Assembly (NCBI RefSeq): GCF_003418935.1
Contig: NZ_QVMT01000002.1
Coordinates: 248,001 to 312,000, forward strand
From: Emticicia sp. C21
GTDB lineage: Bacteria > Bacteroidota > Bacteroidia > Cytophagales > Spirosomataceae
DNA: 64,000 nucleotides
Reading direction: 5' to 3'
Shown here: positions 61,465-64,000 of the stretch, piece by piece
Layout of the letters: each line of letters opens with the position of its first letter
Position numbering within the stretch: the first letter of the stretch is position 1
Translations under genes and position numbers: made by a program
Notes under the pieces: model-generated
Databases searched by the model: none
What the model was told of the DNA's origin: nothing
What the model saw: the letters and a program-made list of their open reading frames with translations, nothing else

Positions 61465-63065
61465 TTCTTCATATATGAGTTATATTTACCTATCAAATCT
61501 GTGATTTCAGGATTATTAGGGGATAGACTATCTGCTTTCATTGCTTTTTCCAGAGCAAACTCAATATCATTACTTGCCTCATAGGTTTTTGCATCCTGTA
61601 TAAGCTCTTTGGCTTTTTGTTTATTGTTTTTTTTTAATAAATCAAAAGCATATATGGCTGCAAGAAAGGCGACCAAAAAAAGTACTCCAGCAACGATAGC
61701 TATATTTTTCCGGGCTTTACTTGTTTTTTCTTTCTCCAGTTTGTCATTCTCATTTTCTCTAAGGCTATCTTCTATATAATCAATAATGTATTGTTCCTCT
61801 TTAAGCTGTGCATCAATTTCATTCTTAAACTTATCATAAAGCTCTACGTTCTGCTCATTCAGATAGCCTTTTTTATTATTGCGTTCAAACAACTGATAAT
61901 TAGTTCTGAAACTGTGGATTAAATTATTAATAAGCCGTTGCTCACTGGTTCTTTTCTTTTCCAGTATAGCCGCAAGGGTATCATGTGCAAGCTCAAAGTA
62001 TACTTTATTCTGGCTTACCAGACGTGCTTTTTCCAGAGCCTTTAAAATATCCTTGTCTTCGGTTTTATCTTTGATTTTATCTTTTTTCCGAGGGCGTTTT
62101 GTCCCATCTTCCGTCACGAAACTGTCTAAGATTCCCTCAATTGTTTTTGTTTCTACCTTTAATTCAGAAGCTGTATTTTGTATGGTTTCATTGACGTACT
62201 TTTCCAGAATATTTTCAATTTTCCCGACAAACTTAAGGGTATCGTCAGTGATAGTAACCGCTGGCAAAGCCTCTTCAGAATGCTCTTGCGTTGCATCATT
62301 ACTATAGGCATAATCCCATAAACGAGAGAGATATACCTGTAAATATGCCAACTGGCTGGTGGCATTGCCTTCAATCAAATTGGTTTGTATCTGTTCTTCT
62401 ATGCTTTCACCACTGCTAATATTAAATCTTTTAAACGATTTCGTGATTACTTCCTCTACATCAGACGGTTTCATGGACTCTATACGCGCCCTGAAATCAA
62501 ATAAAGTGGGGAGATACCATTCATACTTATACAGTTCGCCTAAAAACTCTTCTCTGATAATAAAAATTATTTTAACGATACCGATTTCCGATAAAGACTT
62601 AATGGTTTTTAAAAGCTGTGCTAGTTCTCCTATTTCTCCATCTGCATTTAACCCGTTTTTTTTATCTGCCAAGGTAAATACCTCTTCAAACTGGTCTAAA
62701 AACAAATAAATTGGCCGGTAATATTTGCGATAAATGTCTTTTACGTATGCTACTATATCAGTACTCTGTTGATCAAGTTTTATTTGCTGTAAAGCCGCCA
62801 GAATACTCTGATTGAAATTTCCGTTTCTGGTTACGAACAACGGTATCCAATCGGGCATACTGTATTTCCGGCTTAATCCACACTGAATAAGACTTGTTTT
62901 GCCTGTGCCGGATGGGCCATATACCAAAACAATATTACTTGCAGATAGTAGCTCGTATAGCTTATGCTCTTCATCGGTTCGGCCATAGAAAAGGTCAATG
63001 TCACTCCCCCGATAAGGTGCCAGAAATTTAAAGGGGTTCTTTATTGGAGAGGGTTCAATCGTCAT
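61461..63065 (-). CDS. nSTAND-type NTPase with C-terminal membrane helix (nSTAND-2)
   Basis: 534 residues, homologous to nSTAND-1 over its length. N-terminal pattern NPFKFLAPYRGSDIDLFYGR, Walker A GPSGTGKTS (about residues 50-58), Walker B IYLFLDQFEEVF, sensor IIREEFLGELYKYEWYLP, and FELAHDTLAAIL in the helical region. One transmembrane helix (IAIVAGVLFLVAFLAAIYAF, about 454-473) precedes a ~60-residue TPR-like tail (AKTYEASNDIEFALEKAMKA). Predicted topology is NTPase inside, tail outside. It starts 3 bases after the CHAT-2 stop and overlaps propeller C by 4 bases. Confidence 0.88.
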   Translation of the reverse strand: MTIEPSPIKNPFKFLAPYRGSDIDLFYGRTDEEHKLYELLSASNIVLVYGPSGTGKTSLIQCGLSRKYSMPDWIPLFVTRNGNFNQSILAALQQIKLDQQSTDIVAYVKDIYRKYYRPIYLFLDQFEEVFTLADKKNGLNADGEIGELAQLLKTIKSLSEIGIVKIIFIIREEFLGELYKYEWYLPTLFDFRARIESMKPSDVEEVITKSFKRFNISSGESIEEQIQTNLIEGNATSQLAYLQVYLSRLWDYAYSNDATQEHSEEALPAVTITDDTLKFVGKIENILEKYVNETIQNTASELKVETKTIEGILDSFVTEDGTKRPRKKDKIKDKTEDKDILKALEKARLVSQNKVYFELAHDTLAAILEKKRTSEQRLINNLIHSFRTNYQLFERNNKKGYLNEQNVELYDKFKNEIDAQLKEEQYIIDYIEDSLRENENDKLEKEKTSKARKNIAIVAGVLFLVAFLAAIYAFDLLKKNNKQKAKELIQDAKTYEASNDIEFALEKAMKADSLSPNNPEITDLIGKYNSYMKK

Positions 63066-63068
63066 TTT

Positions 63069-64000
63069 TCAGGAAATTAGCTTATTGAAATGATTGAATT
63101 GGTCATTGATGTCATTGAAAACAACCCGCATTTCTCTAGTATCTGAAATGATAAATGGCATATCTTTAGCCCATAGAGACTCATACGTATATTTATTATT
63201 GGCTATTGTATCAATATAAGAAATATGCGTAAGTGCCTCTTTTTCATACTTTATATTCTTATCAATTAGAAAGGGAGATAAATTCAGATATTGGTCTGAT
63301 TCTATAGACTTCAAGGAATCTTCTAAATCAATTACCACATCCTGCGACACATCTCTGATCTTGGTCATTAATACTGAAAAACTATCTGGTGTCGATTCTA
63401 TTTTTGCCCCCCCTTTTCTATCGTCGGTATCGATTATTTCTGAATCTTTCCATTCATATACTGATAACTCTAAACCAAAACGGGCTTTTGGATGGGTTCT
63501 GTTTTTATATACTGTAATGTTTTTAATAGAAAGAAACTGATAGTTTACAAGAAACAAATTCTGTCCTATCAGATCAACAAGCATTTCCTCAGCACTTTCG
63601 CACCACCGGTTTAACTGACTCTCTTTTAGATTAGAGTTATGAGTTATATCGTCATTAAGTTTCTCAAAAAATTTGGCTACTTCGTCAAGTACATCAATTT
63701 TGAGCTCTATTAACTCCTTTACAAAAAGCTTAGAGTTATCAATATTCAACGCCTTCAACCATGCGTTCAACCATTCTATACCCGCCTTCAAGGGCTTGAT
63801 TTTATTAATTTTTTTAGAAACTGCTTCTTCAAAAACTAATTTTAATGGTTCAGTAGAGGTTTGCTTGTTTTTAACCAGAGAATCACGAATTAAAGATAAA
63901 GTAATACTTAATAATACTTCCTGAATAGTCTGGTAGAATTGTATACATTTCTCCAATCTAGTGATGGTTGGCTTATCGAACCGTTTACCTATATCAATAG
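63069..64000 (-). CDS. C-terminal part of a second CHAT-type protein (CHAT-2, runs off the window)
   Basis: The frame is open to the right edge, at least 309 codons; a TTG at 63956 is only an internal Leu. What is visible is helical and matches the C-terminal half of CHAT-1: LDEVAKFFEKLNDDI against FFELGSYFEKLSTDKL, and YLNLSPFLIDKNIKYEK against YLNLTPFLIDNTLFIEK. The catalytic His/Cys domain would lie beyond the window, so protease identity is inferred from homology and from its place before nSTAND-2. It is the first visible gene of the upstream cassette; the operon promoter is also outside. Confidence 0.7.
   Translation of the reverse strand, partial: IDIGKRFDKPTITRLEKCIQFYQTIQEVLLSITLSLIRDSLVKNKQTSTEPLKLVFEEAVSKKINKIKPLKAGIEWLNAWLKALNIDNSKLFVKELIELKIDVLDEVAKFFEKLNDDITHNSNLKESQLNRWCESAEEMLVDLIGQNLFLVNYQFLSIKNITVYKNRTHPKARFGLELSVYEWKDSEIIDTDDRKGGAKIESTPDSFSVLMTKIRDVSQDVVIDLEDSLKSIESDQYLNLSPFLIDKNIKYEKEALTHISYIDTIANNKYTYESLWAKDMPFIISDTREMRVVFNDINDQFNHFNKLIS

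Overview
The window is a chromosomal segment of a Bacteroidota bacterium, most likely of the order Cytophagales (inference). The signs are a SusC/SusD pair, paired VCBS/ASPIC lipoproteins, ELWxxDGT repeats, many exported lipoproteins, few Shine-Dalgarno sequences, and several copies of the Bacteroidota -7 promoter element TAnnTTTG. It divides at the initiator tRNA gene near 39.3 kb into a housekeeping/nutrient half and an AT-rich accessory half.

1-12.2 kb (minus strand): the 5' part of a TonB-dependent receptor, then a cluster transcribed SusC -> SusD -> hairpin -> two tandem ~1100-residue VCBS/ASPIC lipoproteins with a 4-base overlap. 13-24.7 kb: a FAD/Fe-S D-2-hydroxyacid dehydrogenase, an esterase with a carbohydrate-binding-like N-terminus, leucyl aminopeptidase, a class C beta-lactamase-like hydrolase, an ELWxxDGT protein, and a TPR histidine kinase placed tail-to-tail with a NarL-type response regulator. 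25-28 kb: a BlaI/BlaR1-like pair whose promoter lies between two TACGAA-N4-TTCGTA palindromes. 28-32.5 kb: aldo/keto reductase, DUF1080 protein, a ~1 kb gene-free stretch, and three tandem small exported proteins. 32.6-39.2 kb: DUF349 protein, EttA, Der, a DMT transporter and Era.

From the initiator tRNA-Met (39233-39305) onward the window looks like an accessory island. It holds a decayed ISL3-type (ISAon1-like) element with intact ends and an 8-bp target duplication; an unrecognised two-gene unit with an HEWCH zincin motif; Vsr; and a restriction-modification operon (m5C methyltransferase, McrB-like GTPase, McrC/LlaJI-like nuclease).

The last 15 kb (48797-64000, minus strand) is the most striking part. 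A three-component cassette occurs twice in tandem: a CHAT/caspase-like protease, an nSTAND-type P-loop NTPase with one membrane helix near its C-terminus, and an exported beta-propeller protein of ~17-21 repeats. The propeller gene of the second cassette has itself been duplicated. Genes overlap by 4 bases or lie 1-120 bases apart. My reading is a split, membrane-spanning analogue of a caspase/STAND/WD40 signalling machine: propellers outside the inner membrane as sensors, the NTPase across it as a switch, the CHAT protease in the cytosol as effector. With restriction-modification genes next door, a defence or regulated-death role is plausible but unproven.
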